NCBI RefSeq assembly: GCF_016879755.1 | Contig: NZ_WOFU01000007.1 | Location: 150,196-214,195, forward strand | DNA length: 64,000 nt | Direction: 5' to 3' | Origin: Bacillus sp. B15-48 | GTDB taxonomy: Bacteria; Bacillota; Bacilli; Bacillales; Cytobacillaceae | Shown here: positions 8,977 through 16,983 of the stretch, in pieces | Position numbering within the stretch: the stretch's first letter is position 1 | How the letters are laid out: each line of letters begins with the position of its first letter | Translations under genes and position numbers: made by a program | The notes under the pieces: generated by a model | Database searches by the model: none | Seen by the model: only the letters and a program-made list of their open reading frames with translations | Told to the model about the DNA's origin: nothing

Positions 8977-9204
8977 TCATGCTTTTTTTATCCAAAACTT
9001 TAAAACATCACCCTCAACTTCATGTTTTAAAAGTTCGTGTCCACCTGATTTTGTCCAGGCGACAAGATCACTTTTCGCCCCCTTATCTGTAGCGTGTACT
9101 TCTAAAATTTGTCCTGTATGCAATCCATCGATTGCCTTTTTTGTACGTACAATTGGCATCGGACATGCAAGTCCTTTTGCATCCAATACTTTAGTAGCTT
9201 CCAT
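8977..9204 (-). CDS. TusA-family sulfur carrier protein
   Basis: A 75-residue TusA/SirA-fold protein. The signature LACPMPIV places the sulfur-carrying cysteine at residue 14 (CPxP motif). Such proteins shuttle persulfide sulfur between rhodaneses, DsrE-type carriers and acceptor pathways. A GGAGG site lies just before the ATG. It follows the rhodanese/metallo-beta-lactamase gene by 35 bp and is one of two TusA domains in this operon; the other is fused to a rhodanese at 10830-11408. Two carriers side by side suggest separate donors or acceptors. Confidence 0.9.
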   Translation of the reverse strand: MEATKVLDAKGLACPMPIVRTKKAIDGLHTGQILEVHATDKGAKSDLVAWTKSGGHELLKHEVEGDVLKFWIKKA

Positions 9205-9239
9205 CTAAATACCTCCTATTCTATTAAATGAAAAATGAC

Positions 9240-10367
9240 TTAACGTACCGCACAGCGGTTTGGACCAATTTCCATTTCACGTTGCTTTTCAACATCTGGT
9301 GCTATTTTCCCCATATTTGTTTCACGAATTTCTTGATACGCATTTGGCTGCGGCGGTAAGTTTTCTGTCACGAGTTTTCTGAATTCATTTTCGTCTTCGA
9401 TGTTTAAGCCATGGTTATGAGCAAATAAGTTACCTAGCTTCTCGGAAACACTTCCGTCCTCATTCAATTCCTCAATAATCATAAAGTGAGCTGGTAAAAC
9501 AATTAGGTCTTCTGATAATTCTCGGTAACGTTGATAAAGTGTTTCTCTTAGGTCGCCAACCCAATCTTGTGCCAATCCAGCTAAATCCGGTCTTCCAATC
9601 GAATCAATAAACAAGATATCGCCTGAAAGTAAAAATTTCTCATCTACTACAAAAGAAGTCGAACCAATCGTATGTCCTGGAGAGTACAAAGAGTGAATAT
9701 TCATTTCTGTTTCTCCAATCGTTACATTAATGCCGCCTTCTAACGGATGATATTTAAAGGTAACTTCCATTGCATCCTTTGGAGGAAGCCAATATGTGGC
9801 ACCTGTCATTTCGGCAATTTTTCGACCTCCAGAAATATGGTCAGCATGTAAGTGTGTATCAAATACATGTCTGATGTTCACATTTTTACTAGTTGCGAAA
9901 TCAAGAAAAACATCCGTCATCCGCGTTGCATCAATAACCGCAGCCTCTCCGTTTGAAAGAACCATGTATGAGAGACAGCCTTTTCCAATTCGGACGAACT
10001 GATATAACTCTCCACCATTCTTTAAATCTCCTACTTTAACTGGCTCGAGATATTCACTCCATGCTTTCATTCCGCCTTCAAAATACGCTACAGTTCGGCC
10101 GGCTTCAACAAGCATCTCTGCCACCATCACGGACGATCCTTCTTTTGCACATACGACCAAAACCTCTTGATCAGTCGGAATTTTATCGAGAATCTCATCT
10201 ACGCCATCCAATAATTCAAAATATGGAATATTTAAATATTGAAAGTTCTTTCCTTCAATTTTCCAATCTTGGAAATCATTTTGATTACGTACGTCTAAAA
10301 TAAATAACTTTTCGTTATTAATAACCTTTTTCGTTACCTGTTTTGAATTCATCGCTTTTAGAGTCAC
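9240..10367 (-). CDS. Rhodanese-metallo-beta-lactamase fusion, persulfide dioxygenase-like
   Basis: The 375-residue protein has an N-terminal rhodanese domain (about 1-110, active-site Cys73 in VVCAKEGSS) and a metallo-beta-lactamase domain with the metal-binding HLHADH motif at about 172-177 plus downstream GDILF. This pairing is used by persulfide dioxygenase/sulfurtransferase systems such as CstB-type enzymes, which oxidise persulfides to sulfite or thiosulfate; here the rhodanese is N-terminal, unlike ETHE1-rhodanese fusions with the reverse order. Translation appears to start at GTG. Its GGGGG ribosome site overlaps a TACC-N6-GGTA palindrome, which suggests direct repression of this gene. 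Exact chemistry is inferred. Confidence 0.85.
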   Translation of the reverse strand: MTLKAMNSKQVTKKVINNEKLFILDVRNQNDFQDWKIEGKNFQYLNIPYFELLDGVDEILDKIPTDQEVLVVCAKEGSSVMVAEMLVEAGRTVAYFEGGMKAWSEYLEPVKVGDLKNGGELYQFVRIGKGCLSYMVLSNGEAAVIDATRMTDVFLDFATSKNVNIRHVFDTHLHADHISGGRKIAEMTGATYWLPPKDAMEVTFKYHPLEGGINVTIGETEMNIHSLYSPGHTIGSTSFVVDEKFLLSGDILFIDSIGRPDLAGLAQDWVGDLRETLYQRYRELSEDLIVLPAHFMIIEELNEDGSVSEKLGNLFAHNHGLNIEDENEFRKLVTENLPPQPNAYQEIRETNMGKIAPDVEKQREMEIGPNRCAVR

Positions 10368-10372
10368 TTCAT

Positions 10373-10386
10373 TACCCCCATAGGTA
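10373..10386. promoter_or_regulatory. CstR/CsoR-like operator overlapping the ribosome site
   Basis: TACC-CCCATA-GGTA, a 14-bp interrupted palindrome with the same half-sites as three others at 11421-11590. It covers the Shine-Dalgarno region of the rhodanese-metallo-beta-lactamase gene. Confidence 0.55.
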
Positions 10387-10406
10387 TAATTTAGATTAAA
10401 AAAAAT

Positions 10407-10802
10407 TTAAAATGTGAGTGTTACTGCTGCATCTTTGGCAAACTCCAAGAATGTGACGGCGCCGCCTACTTCTATTCCATCAACAAATACTTCCTTATCC
10501 AGACCCATCACATCCATCGTCATTTGACAGCCAATTAATTTCACACCTAGATCTTGAGCCATTGTAACCATATCTGGAATGGCTGGAACATTCGCTTTTG
10601 CAAACCCTTCGGCATAATGCTCTTTCCCTTCTGGCATTGAAAGCTGCTTGTTTGCTTCTTTATGAATCAAATTTAAACCTTCAAAAGTAAAGAAAATCAC
10701 TACCTCTTGATCAGTTGCTGCCGCTGCAGTTGCAATATTAAACACCTTATATGCATCGAATAATCCACCATTACTTGCAATAATTGCTACCTTTTTACTC
10801 AT
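10407..10802 (-). CDS. DsrE/DsrF-like sulfur relay protein
   Basis: A 131-residue DsrE-fold protein. The GCQMTMDVMG segment, with a probable sulfur-binding cysteine, is typical of the DsrE2/DrsE group found beside TusA and rhodanese genes. These proteins accept and pass persulfide sulfur in the cytoplasm. I start it at the second ATG (MSKKVAIIAS), which is seven bases after GGAGG; the first ATG is only one base from that site. It is the second gene of the operon, 27 bp after the TusA-rhodanese gene and 39 bp before the rhodanese-metallo-beta-lactamase gene. Confidence 0.85.
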   Translation of the reverse strand: MSKKVAIIASNGGLFDAYKVFNIATAAAATDQEVVIFFTFEGLNLIHKEANKQLSMPEGKEHYAEGFAKANVPAIPDMVTMAQDLGVKLIGCQMTMDVMGLDKEVFVDGIEVGGAVTFLEFAKDAAVTLTF

Positions 10803-10829
10803 GTTCATTCCTCCATTTTTCGAAAATTT

Positions 10830-11408
10830 TTATTTATGAAAAGTTGTCGTTTTTCCATTCCAGTCACTCATTCCTGGTACCACATTTGTTACATTTTTGA
10901 ATCCATTTTCAGCTAACTTCTGAGCAGCAAAATCGCTGCGACTTCCAGTGCGACATACGACGAAAATCTCTGCTTGTTTATCTAATTCATTAAATTGCTC
11001 TTCTAATTTCCCTAAAGGAATACAAATGGCATTCGGTATATGATTAAATGCATATTCTGCTTCCTCTCGTACATCAAGGACAACGATGGATTCATTGGCA
11101 TCAAGCTTTGCCTGAAGTTCTTCATTGGTTGCTACAACAGGATGCTTTTTCTCTGTTTTTATTTCATCATTCGTTGCCTTTCTTAAATAATGTTTAAGAA
11201 CATTTTCATTTTCAATCGTTCCTAAATATTGATGGCCCGTACTTTCAGCCCAAGCTTTAATATCAGCCTTTGATCCTTTATCAGTAGCTTGAACTTCAAT
11301 CACCTCACCAGCATTCAATTGATCCATCGCCTTTTTTGTTTTGACGATTGGCATCGGGCATGCTAAGCCTTTTGCATTTAAAATAAAATCTGTTTTTAAT
11401 GTATCCAT
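10830..11408 (-). CDS. TusA-rhodanese fusion sulfurtransferase
   Basis: A two-domain protein of 192 residues: a TusA domain (about 1-80, CPMP with Cys17) and a rhodanese domain (about 90-190, active-site Cys152 in VVCRTGSRS). A rhodanese can load sulfane sulfur onto the fused carrier directly. I start it at the ATG giving MDTLKTDFIL, preceded by GGGAGG. It is the first gene of the sulfur operon, and its upstream region holds three TACC-N6-GGTA palindromes, so it is probably the main regulated transcription unit. Related fusions occur in CstR-controlled persulfide-response operons of Firmicutes. Confidence 0.87.
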   Translation of the reverse strand: MDTLKTDFILNAKGLACPMPIVKTKKAMDQLNAGEVIEVQATDKGSKADIKAWAESTGHQYLGTIENENVLKHYLRKATNDEIKTEKKHPVVATNEELQAKLDANESIVVLDVREEAEYAFNHIPNAICIPLGKLEEQFNELDKQAEIFVVCRTGSRSDFAAQKLAENGFKNVTNVVPGMSDWNGKTTTFHK

Positions 11409-11420
11409 CTCAATCCTCCC

Positions 11421-11434
11421 TACCACACGGGGTA
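11421..11434. promoter_or_regulatory. CstR/CsoR-like operator 1
   Basis: TACC-ACACGG-GGTA, 13 bp upstream of the TusA-rhodanese start codon, next to its ribosome site. Confidence 0.55.
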
Positions 11435-11460
11435 TTTTTTGGTTTGTATTTTAATACTAT

Positions 11461-11474
11461 TACCGCTATGGGTA
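11461..11474. promoter_or_regulatory. CstR/CsoR-like operator 2
   Basis: TACC-GCTATG-GGTA, same half-sites and spacing as operator 1, 40 bp further upstream. Confidence 0.55.
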
Positions 11475-11576
11475 TAACATTAACCGAAAATAAAAAGGGT
11501 GTCAACATAAGAGCACTTTCTTTTTTAACCTTTCATGTTTGTTTTTTCTGTGTTATCTTCTTACAAGTTTATAATA

Positions 11577-11590
11577 TACCCTAATAGGTA
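11577..11590. promoter_or_regulatory. CstR/CsoR-like operator 3
   Basis: TACC-CTAATA-GGTA within ATAATATACC, a promoter-like AT-rich stretch. It could overlap a promoter reading either way; the regulator gene itself is not in the window. Confidence 0.5.
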
Positions 11591-11801
11591 TATCGTCAAC
11601 GTATTAACACTAAAATCAAAATGAAATAGGACTAGTTTCAATACACCATTAGAATGAAAAAACACTTGTTGTGCAATACATCAAAAGTTTTATCAGAAAA
11701 CGGGGCCACCGTTAATCGAGTTGGATTGCCACCTGAATGCACAGGGGTCTAATTCGGATGATACAAGTGATGGTTTATTTGGCATAAACGATCACCCCTA
11801 A

Positions 11802-12269
11802 AAACTTCATATTTTAGGTGAATGGTATCGGAAACCAAGTGAAAATTTTAATCGGATGACAAAAGTACCTGAAGAACTCGCACAAATGTTAATACAAAAG
11901 ACAGTAATCTCCGAGGCACCAATCGAGAAACGCTATGCAATTTATTTATATTGTCGTCAGCAAGGGAATTGGCTGCAATATGCAACCGAATTTCAATCGA
12001 TTATGGACGCTCCGAAACTTCATAAGTTCTGCCCGATTAAGAATGTAACATCAGAATACCCAGCAACCTTACTTTTACATGGCGATGATGATGAAGATGT
12101 ACCTTATGAGGAATCCGTGGAGATGAAGAGAAAATTGGATTCAAATGGCGTTTATAATAAACTTATAACCATCCCAGGTGGAAAACACTCTTTTGATCAA
12201 AATATGGAAATTCCAATCGTTAACGATGCTTTTAAGGAGGTGATTGAGTTTCTGAAAAGGAAGTTATAA
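11802..12269 (+). pseudogene. Alpha/beta-hydrolase remnant, C-terminal part only
   Basis: The frame is open from 11802, just after an in-frame TAA at 11799, and reads like the last half of a dienelactone-hydrolase/prolyl-oligopeptidase type enzyme: GEWYRKPSENF, then FCPIKNVTSEYPATLLLHGDDD with a catalytic-Asp region (DVPYEES) and the catalytic His in GGKHSF. The N-terminal half with the nucleophile Ser (GxSxG) is absent from the upstream 200 bp, and the first ATG (11856) has no ribosome site. It is the only plus-strand coding sequence in this stretch, in an otherwise decayed region. A 137-residue product from 11856 could still be made but would lack the nucleophile. Confidence 0.75.
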
Positions 12270-12750
12270 AAACAACATTTCGACTATTGAAATTGCAATG
12301 AATAAATTACCGAGTGAGTAAAAGGATAACCTTTAATTACCCTTGGGTTGAGGCAACTATAGAAAAAGTCAGAAGTTGTTTTAGTGGTCGAGTGCCCTAG
12401 TAAACTTGTGGAGAAAGTAGAAGAGGTGCTTTGGGAACATCTAGCATTGGGAGTTGCTAAAGTTGGTGAATGATTTTTTCTATGCATAATCATTAAACTC
12501 CCAATCACCCTAAGTTTTAAGAAAAAGGATAGAATTGCGCGCAGCTCATAATCTAAATATGATAATGACTTCAGGGACTTCGTAATACGCTTCTATATGA
12601 AATTAAACCAGTTCCCATTGTGGGGACTGGTTTTTGTTGTAGATTTAGTATAAACTATAAACTCCACTGCACTTATTAAAACCCTTGGTAACGGGGCAAA
12701 TTAAACGAAACTGGAATAGAAATAAGTCTTGCTTGATAGGCTTTTTTTTA
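12270..12750. other. Decayed intergenic region
   Basis: No intact gene is visible. A plus-strand frame at 12363-12473 encodes a protein-like 36-residue tail (VVECPSKLVEKVEEVLWEHL) preceded by a stop codon, possibly a second gene remnant. An orphan terminator follows at 12606-12632. Confidence 0.4.
12606..12632 (+). terminator. Orphan terminator
   Basis: AACCAGTTCCC pairs with GGGGACTGGTT and is followed by TTTTT on the plus strand. No intact gene now ends here, which supports loss of a plus-strand gene upstream. Confidence 0.7.
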
Positions 12751-12993
12751 TTAACTATTACTAATTTTCTTCTCCGCAATTAAATCTTCTAATCGTTCTT
12801 TCTGAGCGATTAAATCTTCTAGTGCTAGTTCCTGTCTTGGTGCTGGTTGTAGTGATTGCAAAGTAGTTGCCATTGGGTTATTTTGAATCAACTGGGATAA
12901 TTGCCCTTGATTTTGTTCATAAATGCGATACCCTACTGCTCCAACTACAGTTCCTGATACAAACCCCATTAAGAAATCTTTATTCATAATCAT
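12751..12993 (-). CDS. Small membrane protein, last gene of the ferrosome-like operon
   Basis: I do not recognise this 80-residue protein. The N-terminus carries one glycine-rich membrane helix (GFVSGTVVGAVGY, about residues 8-20). A Gln/Pro-rich linker follows, then a charged, repetitive coiled-coil-like tail in which LEDLIAQKE and LEDLIAEKK repeat. I start it at the ATG giving MIMNKDF, eight bases after GGAGG. It lies 22 bp after the 191-residue protein and ends the operon. A single-helix anchor with a coiled-coil tail would suit a scaffolding or membrane-shaping role, but that is inference. Confidence 0.7.
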   Translation of the reverse strand: MIMNKDFLMGFVSGTVVGAVGYRIYEQNQGQLSQLIQNNPMATTLQSLQPAPRQELALEDLIAQKERLEDLIAEKKISNS

Positions 12994-13015
12994 ATATAAT
13001 TCCTCCATTCATTTT

Positions 13016-13591
13016 TTAAGCTAGCATTTTGCTTTTACTGGCATCATTTAAAAGTTCGATTACATTAACTCCCCATGTCACTAAGGCAACATGTAGAATA
13101 TTACTAGATCCGATTGAAAGCATACTGACAATCCCAGTTATCACATCCGGATGACCTAGTTTATTTTCCCCATGTGAAAGAACGGTGTAAGCTGTTGAAA
13201 TGACAGCGGCATAATCTAAAATCCCTGGTACTTTCCCCGATGTTTTATTAAGATAGGCAAGCAATAGGATAAACCCTGTTAGAATCGATCTAAAAAAATC
13301 TTTTCGAAGTTTTGGTTTAAAATTGAACATTATATAATCCAATGTATTTAATTTTGAATGTTTAAAAAATAGGTTAACAAAACGTACAATTATATTTTTC
13401 CCAATCTTTTCATGATTATATGAAATGACCATTGACTGAATGATTGGTTCAATCCGCACATCATGAATACCTTTAATAGAAGAAAACATCTGCTTAATTT
13501 GGTCAAAGTCTTTTTTCTCATTTAATGCAGGTATAATTAAGCGGAGTCGACCAGGTATGTCGTGGACAACGGTGGCGACGGATTGTTCCAT
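13016..13591 (-). CDS. HMA_2-like membrane protein with HxxPGRxRL motif
   Basis: A 191-residue protein. The N-terminal ~75 residues look like the small ferredoxin-fold HMA_2-type domain and carry HDIPGRLRL at residues 10-18; there is no CxxC metal site. The C-terminal half has two or three hydrophobic segments (ILTGFILLLAYL, YAAVISTAYTVL, LHVALVTWGVNV). The ATG has a GAGGAG site inside the end of the ATPase gene, overlapping it by 55 bp, so the two are translationally linked. Its motif is shared by three other proteins of this operon, which points to a common partner or membrane compartment. A FezA-type role is possible; no function is proven. Confidence 0.75.
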   Translation of the reverse strand: MEQSVATVVHDIPGRLRLIIPALNEKKDFDQIKQMFSSIKGIHDVRIEPIIQSMVISYNHEKIGKNIIVRFVNLFFKHSKLNTLDYIMFNFKPKLRKDFFRSILTGFILLLAYLNKTSGKVPGILDYAAVISTAYTVLSHGENKLGHPDVITGIVSMLSIGSSNILHVALVTWGVNVIELLNDASKSKMLA

Positions 13592-15669
13592 TTTATTCGC
13601 TCCTCTTTAAAGAGTATTTTCATACTATTTAACACGACACCAATTGTAGCAGCATTATGAATAGCCGCACTTATAATTGGGGCGATCGTTCCAAATGCTC
13701 CTAAAATAATAGCTGCACTATTCACTGCAATCGTAATGATAAAATTTTGTTTTACTGTGTTCATTGTGCTTTTCGATAGTTTGATCACATCTGTAATGAT
13801 AATTGGATTGTCTGAGGTTATGACGACATCACTCACTTCGACTGCAATATCTGTACGTTTGCCCCCCATTGTTACACCTACATCTGCATATGTTAGAGCT
13901 GGTGCATCATTGATACCGTCACCCACCATCATGACGGTATTTCCTAATGCTTTATAACTCTGTACATACTCTAATTTATGTTGAGGAAGGACTTCGGCAT
14001 GATAAGCATCTAAGTGCAACTGTTGATATACATCTTTTGCGACATCTTCCTTATCCCCAGTAATCATGACAACTTCATCTATTCCCTCGTGTCGAAGTTG
14101 ATTGATTGTTCTCTTCATTCCATCTCTTATCGTATCCTCTAGCACGATAACACCAGCAACTTTGCCATCTAGCGCAACATATACCGTATTACCCTTTACC
14201 GCTAACTTATCAATGAACTTCAAGCCTCTTGCTTGCACTTTTTCATCTAATAACAACTTCTTATTCCCAATCAGCACTGTTCTGTCAGCTACTTTGGCCT
14301 TTACACCATGCCCTACAATTTGTTCCATATGGTCGTGATCATGCTCTGGAAGTTCAAGCCTCCATTCCTTAGCTAATTTAACAATTGCTTCTGCTATTGG
14401 ATGAGAAGAATGCTCTTCTGCTGAAGCTACATATTTCAAAATTTCTCTTTCAGTAAAGCCATTAAAAGGAATAACTTGCTTTACAACCGGTTTTCCAATC
14501 GTAATCGTTCCTGTTTTATCTAGAATAGCAGTATCAATTTTTGATAGTTTCTCTAAATATTCACCGCCTTTAATAAGGGCTCCGCCTCTCGCAGCCTTGC
14601 CAATGGAAGCCGATATTGCTGTGGCTGTTGATAGTTTTATCCCGCATACAAAATCAATGACCAGCATGTTTAATACACGGTCCCATCGTTTTGTCACTAT
14701 ATATATGAAACCTGCTAGTAAAAATGATAAAGGTACAAGTCGTTCCGATAATTGGTCAGCATATGATTGAATTGGCGCTTTTTTCTCTTGTGTTCCTTCA
14801 ATGAGGGAAACAATTCGTGAAACGGCTGTTTGATCTCCGACATTTTCAACCTTTATGCATAAATTCCCTGATTTCACAATCGTTCCTGCATACACTTTTT
14901 GATTGAACGAAACATCTTTAGGCATGTATTCTCCTGTCATACAGGATTCATCTACATTTGCCCAACCTCTTACAACCGTGCCATCAACCGATATCTTATC
15001 CCCTTCAAATACAGCGATGTAATCCCCTTTTTGAACTTCTTTAATAGAAACTTTCTTCTCTTCTCCGTTACTGTCTACCCTCCACACATAGGAAACATCA
15101 AGTTTCATCATATCTCTAACATAATTTCTTGTTTTATTTGCTGTAATTTCAGTAATAATTTCACTTAAAGTAGACATAAATAAAATGACCAAGGCCGATC
15201 GGGGACTACCTTTAAGTATCGAGGCAAAAATGGCGGTTGTACTTAAAGTGTCTGCGTTCGGCTTTTTCGTTTGGATAAGTCCTTTTGTTCCATTTACAAT
15301 CATGCCCCGAGAGGCTATTAATGCGGCAATTGCACCTGGGCGTAAAAGCTGTTTAAAACCAAGCAAGCCTTTTGCTGGAAAAACGAAATCAATGAACATT
15401 GCTGCGATACTCATCGTAAGTTCTTGTTTAAAATTCGTTTCTCTCTCTTGTTTGGACATTTCTTTCGGGTAAACGACATGGGCCAACTGCTCAGCCGAAA
15501 TGGAGGGATCATGGTGAATTAAAACAGACTGCGTTTCTTTTGTATAGAGAGCTGAATAAACGCCTAGTATAGAACGGTAAAGCGCTTCTATCATCCCTGC
15601 GTGATTATTGCATTTTAACTGAAGTCGAGTTCTTCCAGGTATGCAATGTAAAATACGAGCCTTATACAA
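13537..15669 (-). CDS. P1B-type metal ATPase, FezB/P1B-6-like
   Basis: A 710-residue P-type ATPase with phosphorylation motif DKTGT at 384-388, TGE loop at 245-247 and hinge GDGINDAPAL near 590. The N-terminus lacks CxxC but carries HCIPGRTRL at residues 8-16 in an HMA_2-like domain. The transport-site motif is not CPC or SPC: the helix reads DFVCGIKLSTAT (339-350), with one Cys and a Lys. This fits the poorly known P1B-6 class typified by FezB, which loads iron into ferrosomes. Translation starts at TTG immediately after the upstream TAG stop, with an AGGAGGGGGG site. Ordinary copper or zinc/cadmium pumps are unlikely. Iron as substrate is inferred. Confidence 0.82.
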   Translation of the reverse strand: MYKARILHCIPGRTRLQLKCNNHAGMIEALYRSILGVYSALYTKETQSVLIHHDPSISAEQLAHVVYPKEMSKQERETNFKQELTMSIAAMFIDFVFPAKGLLGFKQLLRPGAIAALIASRGMIVNGTKGLIQTKKPNADTLSTTAIFASILKGSPRSALVILFMSTLSEIITEITANKTRNYVRDMMKLDVSYVWRVDSNGEEKKVSIKEVQKGDYIAVFEGDKISVDGTVVRGWANVDESCMTGEYMPKDVSFNQKVYAGTIVKSGNLCIKVENVGDQTAVSRIVSLIEGTQEKKAPIQSYADQLSERLVPLSFLLAGFIYIVTKRWDRVLNMLVIDFVCGIKLSTATAISASIGKAARGGALIKGGEYLEKLSKIDTAILDKTGTITIGKPVVKQVIPFNGFTEREILKYVASAEEHSSHPIAEAIVKLAKEWRLELPEHDHDHMEQIVGHGVKAKVADRTVLIGNKKLLLDEKVQARGLKFIDKLAVKGNTVYVALDGKVAGVIVLEDTIRDGMKRTINQLRHEGIDEVVMITGDKEDVAKDVYQQLHLDAYHAEVLPQHKLEYVQSYKALGNTVMMVGDGINDAPALTYADVGVTMGGKRTDIAVEVSDVVITSDNPIIITDVIKLSKSTMNTVKQNFIITIAVNSAAIILGAFGTIAPIISAAIHNAATIGVVLNSMKILFKEERIKWNNPSPPLSTTYLVDSA

Positions 15670-16197
15670 CTATCTTCCCCCCTCCTTTTTAATCATCGTG
15701 TATGCCCAATAAAGCAAACTACTAGCAAATGCTGGATTTTTTGTAAAACCGGTAGCGCCTTTAAATAATAACCAAATAATAAGGATCGAATCTATATCAG
15801 CAATACCACCAGATTGTTTTTTTATGACTTGATCAACAGAGTTTACCCCGTTTTTCATTGTTTTCATCATTTTAGAATCAATGTTTGGATAATTTTCAAT
15901 CGACGTATTTACAGCTAATTGCACAATTTCGTTAAATTGTTCAGGTGTCAGGTGTTGAGCATTAAATTCTAATAATAGACTCCCGGTAATACCTGATGCG
16001 GCAACATTTTTTACGATAGGAAGAGCTGAGAACTTTTCTTCTAATGCCGTTGCGATTAGATTTTCTTTCCAATGGTTACTTTGTAATCTTACGCGACCTG
16101 GCATTGCATGTAGTACTTGAACTTTTTGGTCTTTCAATTTTTTCATTATCGTCGGAGCAAAAAAAGACGCTCCTAAGCCAATTAAGGTCTGTATCAT
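15670..16197 (-). CDS. HMA_2-domain membrane-associated protein
   Basis: A 175-residue protein. HAMPGRVRL lies at about residues 30-38 within an HMA_2-like ferredoxin-fold domain, again without CxxC. The C-terminal part has one or two hydrophobic stretches (SILIIWLLFKGATGF, FASSLLYWAYTMI). The start overlaps the end of the preceding gene by four bases, and the next gene begins on the base after its stop codon, so it sits in the most tightly packed part of the operon. It probably works beside the P1B ATPase; whether it binds metal, regulates the pump or shapes membrane is unknown. Confidence 0.75.
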   Translation of the reverse strand: MIQTLIGLGASFFAPTIMKKLKDQKVQVLHAMPGRVRLQSNHWKENLIATALEEKFSALPIVKNVAASGITGSLLLEFNAQHLTPEQFNEIVQLAVNTSIENYPNIDSKMMKTMKNGVNSVDQVIKKQSGGIADIDSILIIWLLFKGATGFTKNPAFASSLLYWAYTMIKKEGGR

Positions 16198-16523
16198 TTT
16201 CTAGTCACTTCTCTCGTAATCCTGTCATTATGTACTCGTTGAACAATCTGAATCCATGTCTCAATTTGCTCTTCGCTAACTAGAGAGGAGTTATCAAATT
16301 CGACTAAGACCGTACCCGTTTCTGATGTGTGTTTTACTGATTGAATTCGATCCTCTTCATTGAGGATCGGCAGCAACTCTTTCACGATTTTCGAGTCTCC
16401 TGCCCAATACGGACAAGCTAATCGAATTCTGCCAGGAATATAATGCATCACCTTTATTTGATAACGGGATAACATTTTTTCAATTCGCTTAAGAAAAATG
16501 ACTTGCTTTACTTTTGTCAGCAT
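16194..16523 (-). CDS. Soluble HMA_2-domain protein, first gene of the ferrosome-like operon
   Basis: A 109-residue protein without an obvious membrane segment. HYIPGRIRL at about residues 27-35 is followed by a single HMA_2-like domain (VLVEFDNSSLVSEEQI...). It is the first gene of the five-gene operon, with AAAGGAG before the ATG. The divergent 460-bp region upstream contains tandem ATTTACAAAT repeats that could be a regulator site. The domain family is shared with the next three gene products, so the operon looks like repeated duplication of one small domain around one pump. Confidence 0.75.
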   Translation of the reverse strand: MLTKVKQVIFLKRIEKMLSRYQIKVMHYIPGRIRLACPYWAGDSKIVKELLPILNEEDRIQSVKHTSETGTVLVEFDNSSLVSEEQIETWIQIVQRVHNDRITREVTRK

Positions 16524-16983
16524 ATCAAACTCCTTTTATATGACCCTATTTAACTTATTTTAATTTACAAATAATTTACAAATTACTACAATTTTACAAT
16601 TGTGGAACTTTAATGTAAAGAGAAAAATTGTTGCCTTTAGTATGAACGGGGTCAAAGTCCATCCCTCATCTTTTATACTCATTTCTTCACTGGCCTCCAA
16701 TAACATATTCACACTTTTAGTGTATTATTAAACAAATGGTCCACAAAACTAAAAAAAGCATGTTTAAAAAATGGCTTCTTTATTGTGTTAGTCATTCTGA
16801 TTGTTTAAATAAAAAGTATTACTATCACGCCGATTGAAATCTCCGTAGGAATAAAGGTAAAATAACATTAATATGTAAATTTGATAAAATTTATTCACTT
16901 TGCATTTTATTAGTACAAATAGATAATAATAGTATAATTAACTTAAATAGTTTATATTTAACTTTTATAGAGGTGGTTTTAAA
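16524..16983. other. Divergent promoter region between the ferrosome-like operon and the HPr-like gene
   Basis: This 460-bp AT-rich region serves two divergent units. Besides the ATTTACAAAT repeats, a TATAAT at 16933-16938 is a plausible -10 box for the plus-strand gene; its -35 is weak. No Fur-type box is evident. Confidence 0.4.
16563..16583 (-). promoter_or_regulatory. Tandem ResD-like direct repeat upstream of the ferrosome-like operon
   Basis: ATTTGTAAAT occurs twice at 11-bp (one helical turn) spacing on the minus strand, 40-60 bp before the first ATG. ResD sites in Bacillus resemble TTTGTGAAT, so oxygen-limitation control is possible. Tentative. Confidence 0.3.

Noticed and set aside
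12284..12508. 74-residue minus-strand open frame
   Set aside because: No ribosome site and low-complexity Ser/Thr composition; the opposite strand shows a better gene-like remnant.
13537..15669. ATPase as a plain CopA or CadA/ZntA pump
   Set aside because: There is no CPC motif, no CxxC domain and no copper- or cadmium-type regulator beside it.
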